Below are positions 1-10,855 of a DNA stretch of 64,000 nucleotides, piece by piece. The notes under the pieces are model-generated. The model was not told the origin of the DNA, did no database searches, and saw nothing but the letters and a program-made list of their open reading frames with translations. Position 1 is the stretch's first letter. Every line of letters starts with the position of its first letter. The translations under genes and the position numbers were made by a program. This DNA comes from Tetranychus cinnabarinus (lineage: Eukaryota; Arthropoda; Arachnida; Trombidiformes; Tetranychidae): assembly GCA_022266195.1 (NCBI GenBank), contig WHVY01000001.1, positions 744,001 to 808,000 on the forward strand, in the 5' to 3' direction.

Positions 1-234
1 AATTGCTGTTTGAAGTATTCTAGGTCAATTTATGCAAGCTGATAAACAAAGTTTGGTCTTTGGAATAAGTAAACAAAAAAAACTAGGCTCAGTTGAAAAA
101 TACGAACTTCTGTAACTGACAGTTAAACTAATCTATTAAATCTCATGAAGCAAAGTTACATAAGCAACCTTAGTTTAATCAATGGATTTAATGTTATTAA
201 ACAAAAACCTCAATAATTACCATTTCTTTCTCAG

Positions 235-2361
235 TGTTCTTGCAAATTACATGGGTTGGTCTGTAGTTCAATCGCTCATCTCATGTCTTTCTAAGCCTTT
301 TCGAGAAGCTTCCAAAATCTTAAGGAAAGCATTAATTGGTGAGTAATATGCTAGATTACTTATGATTTAGGAATTAAATTCATGCTGCAAGATTATTAAA
401 TCTGGATTTGTTTTTTCCATCTTAATAGGCTCTGAAGGAATTGAATCCTCGTGGCGTTATTGTGTAACTGACACTAATGGTTTCATGGGATTTGCTTTGG
501 GTGCCATGTTTGTCAAATCTGTCTTCAGAGGTGAATCAAAGCCAACGGCCGAAGCCATGATTGAACAAATTAGAAAAGCCTTTGAAGATAATCTCCCGAA
601 TCTCCGATGGATGGATACAGAAACTCGAAAACTTGCCAAAGAAAAAGTAAAGTCATTGCTTGAAAATCAAATAATGTCAATTATTTGCTACATAAATTCA
701 CTTGTAAAACTAATTCACTATTTTATCACTATCCAGGCTGATGCAATAACCAAAATGATTGGTTTTCCTGATTTCATTCTTAATTCAACCAAACTAAATG
801 AAAAATATGAAGGAGTAAGTGATCCACTGCTAATAGGTTGACCCACAGAGAATAATTGATACAAGATGTAGATCATTATTACAAGTAATGAATAATGATT
901 AACTGTAGATCTTGTAAAATGATGATGAAAATAATACTTTCGCTTTATTATTTTGGTGCGATACTCATAGTGATTGATCTAAAAAAATATTTTTAATATA
1001 AAACTTGATCAAATTGAATTTATTTTCTTATTCAAGATAATGAATGTAACGTTAAGTAGTAGGAAAATGACATCTCTGGCTCCCTTATCGTGAAATGTCT
1101 CGGGCTAAACCGATTTGGGTAGTGAGCCAGATTCTTACTACTAGTGTATTCAGTAAATCTACAAAGCTATTCAAATACTTTCTGTGGGTCTGCCTGGTAA
1201 TTTTCAGCTTTTACGGTTATTTTACTTATGATTTTTTTGCATCCATTTATTTGTAGCTTACATTTGAAGAAAACGAATATTTTCAGAATAACATTAGGGT
1301 TAACAAATTCGCTTTGAAAAAAAATATTGAAAAAATCACGAGGCCGGCCAATAAAACTGAATGGGAAATGACACCGTCCACTGTCAATGCTTATTATACA
1401 CCAACCAAAGACACTATGGGTAAGTTATCTGGCCGATGCCAATAGCATTTAACCTCTAACATCTATTTCTTTCTGAATTTTCTTCATTGTATTTAGTTTT
1501 TCCTGCTGGAATCTTACAAGCTCCTTTTTATGATGTGAATTATCCCAAATCAGTAAATTTTGGAGCAATGGGAGTTGTAATGGGTCATGAACTGACGCAC
1601 GCTTTTGATGATAGAGGTCGACGTTATGACAAGTATGGTAACCTCCATCAATGGTGGAATAACAATACGATAAAAAACTTTGAACAGCGGGTAGATTGTT
1701 TTGTTAAACAGTACTCTTCTTATGAAATCAATGGTGATTATGTTAGTATTGGTCAATTTTTCATCATATTATTAAATTTTATGGGTTTAACTGTATCTCG
1801 ATAATATTTTTTCACCTTCAGATCAATGGAGAAAGAACTTTGGGGGAGAATTTGGCTGATAATGGTGGCCTCAAAGCTGCATTCCATGTGAGTTGACTTG
1901 AAATTTTTCAACCATTGGATTATAAGATTTCTGTATAACTTGATATTTATTGGTGTTTTGTCACTTCAATCAGCTATGAAAGAAAATTGACTTTATAGAT
2001 TAGAAATTCAATTTAAATCTTAGTTGCTTGATAAATTTAAATATGAAATGAAAAATTTACATTTACTAATTACAAGCTTTTTATTTTGCAGGCATATGAA
2101 AATTGGGCTCAACACAATATCGAACCAGCTTTACCCGGAGTCAATTTAACCAGTAAACAGATATTCTTCGTTCGTTTCGCGCAAGTTTGGTGTTTTGTTG
2201 CTACACCTGAAGCATTAAAACTTCAAGTCCTCAATGATCCTCACAGTCCGCACAGATTCCGTGTCATTGGAACTCTTAGCAACTCGAAGGAATTCTCAGA
2301 TACATTCAAGTGTCCTCTGAATAGCCCAATGAATCCAGAGCACAAATGTGAAGTTTGGTAG
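235..2361 (+). CDS. Neprilysin-like M13 zinc metallopeptidase, C-terminal part (5' end outside window)
   Basis: M13 (neprilysin/ECE) ectopeptidases cut small signalling peptides outside the cell. Seven exons can be joined in phase: 235-338, 429-646, 737-814, 1257-1419, 1497-1741, 1822-1887 and 2092-2361. Upstream exons with the membrane anchor lie left of the window. Visible family marks are the zinc motif HELTH in VMGHELTHAFDD, the downstream zinc-ligand motif GENLADNGG, the VFPAGILQAPFY segment before the active site, and the C-terminal C-x-x-W ending (CEVW) that forms the conserved disulfide. Catalytic residues look intact, so this should be an active enzyme. All donors are GT, but the one at 1742 (GTTAGT) is weak. 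Which of the many neprilysin paralogues it is cannot be said. The receptor gene downstream is a separate unit. Confidence 0.9.
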
Positions 2362-4023
2362 TAAATTGATCTGTAAAATAAGAGGACCAGATGAAAACAG
2401 CAGAATTAATCCTGACATTTGATAAAATGGTGATATCAGAAAATTATCACAGAATGTTCAGTTAAATATATATGTAATTCGCGAGCTTCTTTTTCTTCGT
2501 CTTTTTCCTCATTTTACTAATCTTCTTTACTTTAGAGTGCCATCTTTCCTGATCAATGTCGGTCTGAAGACGAGATATGATGTAAATTGAATCATAGGAA
2601 TGAGCTTTCTGTAAAGACGTGAAAATAAGATTTTTTTGTGGTATTTCGACCTGCATAGCATTTTCCATCACGTACCAAACATTTAATCATATGTTTTCCA
2701 TTTTTGTTCATGTTTTATCTTTTGTCTGTGGACGATTGATACATTGGTAATCATTTAGATTGATATTCGTTAATTTTTCGAAAGTTTATTTACTTCTTTT
2801 ATCTTGACTTATTCTAGTCGACTCAGTTATAGCCAGCTAGTTACCTAATTAACCTATGAAGTTATTATTATTTACGTCAAATTACCTTTCTATATAAATG
2901 AATGATCTAAGTCAAAATTTCAAATATACAAATTACAAACCAAATACGAGTTAAAATTTATATCTAACTATTTGATTGTGATCCCATTGTGAGACTTCCC
3001 TTCTCAATTAGTCATTTCAATTGTATTTTTAATCCAACTGTATTATAAGATAATATTGTGAACCTCTTATGTCTTATTTTTAACGAAACCAATGTAATTT
3101 AAGCCATCCTTTCTCTCATTTTCAATGCGTTCAATTGAATTTGATCATGTCGAGACTTCAAATACTGACCATTTACCGACTTCAATGCGAATCTTCTTTT
3201 GGTAACCCTTTGGGTGGATCCAGTTGAAATTATAAGTGACAATGATTCGCAATTGTTGAAATAAAAAGGACGGAAAAGGGGAAAATGGATGCTCAAGTTG
3301 TATCAAAAGATTAACGAAAAGGTTTTCATTATCGGATTCATCATAGCGACCAATAATTTTAATATTTTCTTGTTATACTGTATTTCCCCTGAACAGTTTA
3401 ATTGAGTGAAAAACAAAAAGCTCCTTACAATATTTATATAAACCAAAAAGTGATTGTAAAAGCCAGTGTAATACAACTCAATTGTAATTAAATCAAGTCT
3501 ACATCAATGTTCATCTTGAATTATAAGCTGCATATATTTTAATAATAAATGCCTTGAATCAATAAATCTCAATCAAATGTTTCAACTAATTCCTCTCAAT
3601 TCATAGATAAGGTTGTCATTAATGATACCGATTGAAAACTTAACAAAAATCCTAGTTTCATCAGATTTATTGTTGAATCCCAAAAATTGGGATAAAATAT
3701 CATGAGTTAGCAATACTATAAATAAGCCGATCTATCCTGTTGATATAAAGGTATTAATAACGTTGGGAAAGAGTTATGATAAAGTAAGCCAATATAATCA
3801 ATTGATATCAAATGCTATTTAAGTTAATGAAAAGTGAGTCAAGTGATACACTAGCGATACTTGTGTTTATAATTGTTAACTAATTATCATTTGCTGCTTT
3901 CAATTGCTTCAGTTCTGGATTCACTTTAGTCTCTTCCTTTTCATTCAATCTAATTTATTGGACTTAAAATGTCTTAACCATTGTTTTTCACCCTTTTTTC
4001 ATCGATCAATCTAATTTATTTTA
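2362..4023. other. Intergenic region between the peptidase and receptor genes
   Basis: AT-rich DNA with no open frame that looks coding on either strand. It should hold the 3' UTR of the peptidase and the promoter/5' UTR of the receptor. Short frames at 2462-2671 and 3099-3296 (minus) have no splice context or family resemblance. Confidence 0.6.
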
Positions 4024-6631
4024 ATGTTTCTCATTTTAATCTTGTTAATTTTTACCATTCAAAGTGTCGCTTGTACCAATACTCTGAATAATCTGGATCA
4101 GGTTAACTTTCCTTGTCAAAGTAACCGTCCAGCTAAATACGACAATTTAAGTGACTTTGCTTATGACATGTGTGCTCAATGTTTCCATTATATGGACAAT
4201 CGAGCATTTCAAAAGGATTATCTGAGTGTCAATGGTAAAGTGTACGCTTATCGACCTAAAATAGGTCAATCTAAAAGTGGACTCCGCAATCGACTCAATT
4301 TAAATGAGCCACTCAAAACAGTTGACTATTGGTCTTTCAATTTAACATCACCTCAAGATGATCCGATATTGAAAATGTTCAAGAATCAATTTTTTCGAGT
4401 AAGTTCAACATTAAAGTTTTACAGCAATTCTTGATGAGTTTATGCTTTAACTTGAACATGATTCACTTATTGTATCTTGAAAGGATATTTTCATTGGATG
4501 TTGTCGAGATGCAATCAACTGCTGTAATGGCGTTTTATCCAAACTGGAAAGACCAAAAGGTAAGAGTTTATCGATGATTTGTCCAAATCAAAACTGGAAC
4601 ATTTTCCCCGAGTAGATCTTAACTTTTTTTATCCATGCCGACAAGGTGAATCAAGGGGAAAAGGAAAATACGACTAACTTGTAAATATAATCATTTAATC
4701 CAATGATTAGGTGAACAAATTGTAGAGCAACAAAAAGAAGTAGCAATCCAAAGGTCCATGGATAGAGAACTGTGTATTTTTTCGTACCAATGTTCATAGT
4801 CTCATAAACTTAATCAGTGTTTTAAGTAAAAATGTCATTAGTTATTATCTTTTCTCTTAATCAATATTAATCACACTTCATAAAGAACAGGTAATTTCTC
4901 ATTGACTCAATGATTGAGCCTAAAGTAACAATCTTAAAAAAATGATAAGGATAAACAATCATTGTAATACTTCTAATAATATAATAATAATACAGTCAAC
5001 TCTAAATCAGTCTATTTTGTGGTGAAAAATAAAAATAAATGGCCTAAATAGTTTCAGTGAAAATAATAAATTTTTATTGCATAAGAGATGGCATTACTTA
5101 TATGGATTAAATCAACCAATCAGCTTTCTATTTTCAACAGTTGACAACATTTGAACCATGTAAACAGACTCATGTAAAGTGAAACTCTCTTGTTATTAAC
5201 AATTACCTAATAATTGCCATCTCGATTACACTTACAATCATCTCTTCTTTTTTAAGATGGACGAACTTACTGTCAAGCTAAATGGGATGGTTGGAACTGT
5301 TGGCCTTATGCGTTGGCTGACACCTCTTTAACTGACAAGTGTCCTGACTCTGCGTTTCAACGGCATGATGAACTTCCACCGGTCTGTCTTCGGGGTGAAG
5401 CAGTAAAGCGTTGTTTATCCAATGGAAGTTGGCTTACAATTGCTGGCGAGGAGAAGACTGACTACTCGGGTTGTACTTACACAGGACAACGTAACAACCT
5501 TTATCGATCTCATGTGCGTGTGGGCCTACACTTTGTTTCTCTCCTTGCGTCTTTGCTGGCCTGTGGTATCTACATTTTTTACAAGCAATATAACATTTTA
5601 CGGATTCGTCTTCATCTCAATTTTTTCACCTCCTTTATATTCACATCGATAACACAAATACTGTTTAATCTTGCGGTCACTGATACCCATCTCGATTCCC
5701 ATGAGGACAATATCATCATCGAAAAGTAAGTAACTCTTGAAAACCAGTTTATTTTTTCGTCTTTTAATGTTCTACCCTTCTTTCCCTCACTTTCGCATGC
5801 AGTAAATCTTGGTGTATCATGCTCTATGTTTTATATCGGACCGCTAATTTAACTAATTATGGCTGGATGTTGTGTGAAGGTATTTATCTTCATAAAATGA
5901 TTGTTGCTGCTTTCCGGGAGCAAAAAAGTATGACTCCATTTTATATTCTTGGCTGGATTCTTCCACTTTCTGCAATGGTACCTTATTGCATTGTTAATTC
6001 ACTGCCAAAGTATAATAACAAATGCTGGACTCAACCAATGCCAATCATTGCTTGGATCTATTCAGTTGTTCCCTTAACAGCGTTAATCGTAAATATCTTT
6101 AATCACGTCTATTAACTTATTTTACCTCAATAATTTTTCATTTGAAATTTCTTCATCATAGGGTAATCTCATTCTTTTGTTAAACATTATTCGAGTCTTC
6201 TTCACCAAATTAACAGCCTCACCGGATCATTTTCGTTCAGCTTTGCGAGCAACCTCAATACTTATCATTGTGTTTGGTGTTCATTACCTGTTTTTCTTGA
6301 TTGAGCCAACTCTTCTTCAATCATGCGATGTTATACCTAAAATTTTACTTTACATTGGACTTGTGTCTGCATCTCTTCAAGGAGCCATCACAGCTACACT
6401 ACTTTGCTTCTGCAATTCTGAGGTAATGAAAAATCCTTTATTATTTCATTAAACTTTTATCACATCAAAATTACTTTTTTTAAAAGTTCGTTCATGGTTT
6501 ATATTTTAATCACACTTTCCATTTTTTCGGATCAGGTTCATTTGCTAATTAAACGAAGCCTTCGACGTCGTTTCTTTAATTTCAAGGAAGAAGTCACCGA
6601 AGAACATGATTTGGGCAAAGTATCCAACTGA
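4024..6631 (+). CDS. Class B (secretin-family) GPCR, calcitonin/DH31-receptor-like
   Basis: Plasma-membrane peptide-hormone receptor expected to couple to G proteins. Exons 4024-4398, 4484-4559, 5257-5725, 5803-6088, 6162-6422 and 6536-6631 join in phase to about 520 aa. Order of parts: signal peptide (about residues 1-17, hydrophobic then SVAC); a cysteine-rich extracellular domain with the hormone-receptor signature (CCRDAINCC, then GRTYCQAKWDGWNCW and CLSNGSW); seven membrane segments from about residue 237 to 486. GWMLCEGIYLH in TM3 and RATSILIIVFGVHYL in TM6 resemble calcitonin-type receptors more than CRF or PDF receptors. The segment before the first cysteine pair is longer than usual. 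The start is the first ATG before a good signal peptide. The ligand is unknown; a calcitonin-like or DH31 peptide is a guess from the TM motifs. The C-terminus may be spliced two ways (see 6789-6842). Confidence 0.85.
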
Positions 6632-6788
6632 TAATCTTAATTTATTCTTGCAGAAACAATTCTGATGTTAATCTGAATCTCTGTAGTTATCATCAGAATT
6701 TAAAATTTCAATTTCTTAACTAACAGTTGTTTTACCTTTTTTCTTCATTCTTTCTCTGTTAAAATTGTTTGCTTGGTGACGAATGTAG

Positions 6789-6842
6789 AAAATCTTAATG
6801 AAAGAGAAACAGCGTTTAGCCGACGATCAAATCAATGCTTAA
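6789..6842 (+). other. Possible alternative last exon of the class B GPCR
   Basis: A pyrimidine-rich stretch ends in GAATGTAG at 6788. From 6789 an open frame codes KILMKEKQRLADDQINA and stops at 6840-6842. A GT at 6620, directly after GGC AAA of exon 6, would join in phase 0 and replace the three-residue end VSN by this basic helix-like tail. The donor GTATCC is only moderate, so the read-through end at 6631 remains possible. Confidence 0.4.
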
Positions 6843-8940
6843 ACATGGAACAATCATCATCTCAAAGACGAATCATCAACTGATTATCAATGGAATTAAT
6901 ATTTTTATTTAAAAAAGTGAATGAGTGTATATTTAAAATAACTCAATCCAATCATTGTTTAATACCAAGATTTAATTTGTGAAGTATAATTGCAATATCA
7001 ATTCGGTTCATCAAGTTATTTGGAAAACCTGCCTCTCAACATGCCAGATATCTCTTGATTTATATTATTAGCATCTCGGATACTTTCAATTCCAAGTTTG
7101 GATCAGGTCTAATCAGTATAATGAACAACTGCAAATCAAATTGGACGGCTGCTGATTAAATTATAGCAAGAAATTCATGGTTACTGTTAACGTAAACTTG
7201 AATCAAGTAAAGAAATGTAAACAATAAAATAACCTTAGTGTTTGCTGAAGCCAATACAGTGGATAAAATTAAACTAAACCAACGTATGTCTATGTCTTTT
7301 ATGGCTCTAATATTAATTTAATTTAAATTAACTTCTAGGTCAAACGAATGTAATCCTTATATAGATCCATGATGGTGTTCCTATTTAAAATTGACTCTAA
7401 CCTGAAGATTCATTTGATAAACTGGAGATTATATTGATTAAAATGTATGTAATTGGCTGAGATTTAATACAGTAGCCTAAGAGCTGTTAAGTATCTATGT
7501 TAATCAAAAGAGGGAACAAAATGAGCAAAAATGACAGCTAACCATCAGCTACTGTGAAAAAGGTAAACAATTGAGTAAACAGTAAATTGTCAGATAAAAA
7601 TGATTGAAAGTAAAGAAGTTGTCAAGAAAAAATTCAAAGTTACTCAATGCAATCGATAAGTGAATTTTTATCGCTCATTAAAAGTGGTTAGCTCTAGCAT
7701 TTGAAGTCAATTAATGTTATCAATGTATTTATATCGATTCACATGAGCAAAAAAAATTAAAATAACGATGAATATCATTTTAGTAATGTATTACTGAATC
7801 ATAACATAGAGTGAAAAATATCAAAACGAGGTTGAAAAAGGATGATGAGGTTGATCATACTTATGGAAATATTGTCTTGGAAATAGTGTTGATCATTGGT
7901 AAAATACTGCAGATGAAGAGATTGATGGTTTTGATTCACTTTTAAGTTGGATAAAGCAATTTTAAAAAACGTAATTTAGGAATTTAATTGTTCGATTGAA
8001 TATTCTTTACCTACAATATGATGGCTTGAATTTTGATAGATACTAAGACTGCATTTTAAATTTTTTTATAAAAGACAAAATTATTATTAGAGAGACGAAA
8101 AAGGACAATTTTTGATTTGAATTTTTCGTTGAAAACCAAGATTTTCAGTTTTCTGCTAACCTCGAAGATTGTTTATCACAGTCTCCATCTAGTGATGTGA
8201 AATCAAAGCTATATTCGCTCAAAAAACCAAGTTTTGTAAGTTTTTGTTAATCAAAGTCTCTTTCAAAGTATTTTTTGATTAGCTTTCGAAATCTTACTTA
8301 AATTATATAATTCTGAATTTAACATTTTCGATAAAAATCATCTGTCTTCATGCTTTTTTGAAGCATCTTAGCATGAAAAAATTCCCGAATAATCATCGTT
8401 GAGCGATAAACTCTGGATTATATGTAAATGAAACATAATTGCTGGTTTAAAAGACTGGGATTGTTAGGCTCATGAGATTATTGGTAGCAGTAATTTTGCT
8501 CAGTGATCTGAGAAAATTAAACTTAATTGAAATAGTTTTTATAAATTTTAAAATTAAACTTCAACTGACCAGAAATTACGTTCAATGTCGAAAAATTTTA
8601 AACTAAGAAATATGAAAAAATTGGTAAAATAGGCTGCTTTGAATGTCATATTAAAATGTTGATGAAATTAAATCCGTAGCTAAAACATATTACTTTAAGC
8701 TCTCATTACTGATTATCTAAGACGGTTGCAGGTCATTGTATTTAAGATAAAAATGAAGATATACTGTAAATTGTTGGCTAAATAAAGATGCAGAGCTTTA
8801 CCAAAAAGGTTATAAGCTAAGGTCAAAAGGTTGGTAAAGGGATGTTAAATGTCAAGACGAACAAGATGAAGCCACGAGGAATGGAAAGAGCTATTTACTT
8901 GTCGCGTGTTCGTCTACAATATCAATGTCCTTCAGAGGTG

Positions 8941-9060
8941 AAAAGAGGAAGATAGAAAGATAGAGAGAGAGAAGTAAATAACATGGCAAATTAAGACCAT
9001 CTTATACCTAAGAGAGAGAGATGGAGATGATGAGGATGAGGAAAAAAAGAAGAAGAAGAT
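8941..9060. repeat. Purine-rich (GA)n / GAA / GATGAG tract
   Basis: Two GA-repeat blocks (8941-8980 and 9012-9060) run as GAGAGAGA, GATGAGGATGAGG and AAGAAGAAG on the plus strand. Such tracts can bind GAGA-type factors, but no function is shown by the sequence. Confidence 0.7.
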
Positions 9061-9803
9061 TCCTTTCACTCAATGTTGCAGCAACAAAGCAGAGGTTATA
9101 CGTAAACCAAGTCATTTTTGCCTTTAAAAGTACCGTTAACTGCACTGGAGAATGTTATTTGTTTGTAAACTCTCCAGTCCAACCCTGAATAATTGTTGAT
9201 ATGAAAAGATGAAGATGATAAACAGCTGGTAAAATTGAGTTTCAGTTCAAAATCTTGACACAGAAAATAAATTGATGGCAAATGGTGCCAATTTGGCCAA
9301 AAAATTGCTACAAACACAATCAATCTCAACTCAAATTCAAAAGTAGAAGTGTTTGTCTATTTTTTCATTAAACTGATTTAAATTGTCAAAAACTAATCTG
9401 AAAATGGACTATGGTGACATTATTCATCTTTCACTAATTATCTTTTCATTTCGACAGAAGCGAAGGATTTAGTTTTTAGTTTTTGATTATAAATTACAAT
9501 TTAAAAATTTGGACAATTCATTTCGGTTGATTTAAAGTCAGAGTTATCAGAGGGCAATCTTATTATGGAAATAGATATTAAGTTGGTGTGAAAGAGTGAT
9601 TCGATTTCTGTATAGTTTTCACTTCGAACAGTTTTAACTCAGTAGCCTATGAGATCGTTTCAGTTGATTATTAAATCTCCTCTTAACCGCTTTGAATATA
9701 TGTTCACCAACAAAAGTTTTTTATTGAAATTTTTAAGATTTAACATGAAAATTGGATGAAAATCTTGAGTATAATCAGGCATAATGTTCGCTACGCTCAA
9801 ACT

Positions 9804-9861
9804 AAAAGCATAACTCAAATAACTTTAAGTTTATACTTGAAGTTATTTGAGTTATAGTTTT
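9804..9861. repeat. Near-perfect inverted repeat, 27-nt arms with 4-nt loop
   Basis: The left arm 9804-9830 and right arm 9835-9861 are complementary except for about three positions, with TTAT between them. The core TAACTCAAATAACTT is mirrored as AAGTTATTTGAGTTA. No coding frame uses it. The loop is shorter than a usual miRNA precursor loop, so a cruciform-forming palindrome or a small transposon relic is as likely as an RNA hairpin. Confidence 0.75.
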
Positions 9862-10374
9862 GCTACAAGAAAGAAGATTCATCAATGGAAATTCAATTCG
9901 TAGTCGGATTGATCCAGAAATATTCAAGACGAATCAAAATATAATCCGAAAATGTTTGACCAGCACACTGTCACTCTTTATTTTTATTCATACATGTATT
10001 TTACAGTAATAGATATTGTGATGATTTAAATTTCACAAGATCATCAATATATGTATACAATATTACTTTACTTGTTACAACTAATGTTGGATTGGTCGTT
10101 TTTTTAATGCTTTTTTATTGGTGTTTAGCGAATTAAAATATTACTAATATTCTGAAGATTGTTGGTCGATGGATTCTAACGTCAATAAATAATAATAGCT
10201 TGAACTAACCAATTTGATGAAAGCAAATGTAGAGGTTGAGTGATCAAAAAATAAACTTGAATAAAATCTCAAAGATATCATCATCATATTAAGCAAAACA
10301 CAAGTAACACAGAAAGTGACCTTTTCCGCCTCGGACGAGTATCGTGTTGATGATTTTAAGGGCCTTTGAGGAAT

Positions 10375-10600
10375 CAGATCTTCAAGTCTCTTCTCTTTTC
10401 TTGCTCTCTTCTGCCACTTGGCCCTTCTTCCTCTCCTCTCTGTCATTTTCATCTTCCTCTTTCTATCTCATCATCAATTCTCTTTCCTTTCTTCTTCTTT
10501 CACAAAACTCTATTTTTACTACAGAATTCGTTTTACTCTCCAAGTTACTTTTTCACTCTCTCTTTACTCACTCCTACTTCATCTTCATTATCATCATCTC
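10375..10600 (+). repeat. Long pyrimidine-rich tract upstream of scratch
   Basis: More than 200 bases strongly dominated by C and T on the plus strand (CTTCTCTTTTCTTGCTCTCTTC and similar). This asymmetry keeps several frames open, so the small overlapping open frames here are composition artefacts. It lies about 250-480 bp before the scratch start codon, where a promoter-proximal CT/GA element or a 5' UTR would be. Confidence 0.6.
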
Positions 10601-10855
10601 AGCCTGTGTTATGTCTTAGTTCGTTCATCTGTTTGAGTTCGATCACTTTAAAGCAAAGCACAAAAAGTTTTACTTTTACAATTTTTATTCACTTTCCTTG
10701 ACTTTTCAACTTTTGATGCGCCAAATTTATTTACTCAGTTTGTAAAACTTTTTTTACTATCAAACAATCAACACCAATATTCATCAATTATTATAAATTG
10801 TTCACAAGTTCATTCGATAACCCTTCACCAAACACCTTACAATTAAGTCATCAAA

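Larger units (their letters stand above)
6632..10855. other. 4.2-kb intergenic region upstream of scratch
   Basis: No credible coding frame on either strand. It holds a 27-bp-arm hairpin (9804-9861), purine-rich tracts (8941-9060) and a long pyrimidine-rich tract (10375-10600) close to the scratch start. A large non-coding upstream region fits a developmental transcription factor with complex regulation; that role is inferred. Confidence 0.5.

Noticed and set aside
10344..10701. Several overlapping plus-strand open frames of 70-111 aa
   Set aside because: They lie in a pyrimidine-rich tract that keeps all frames open. The proteins are only Ser/Leu/Phe repeats, and none has splice context.
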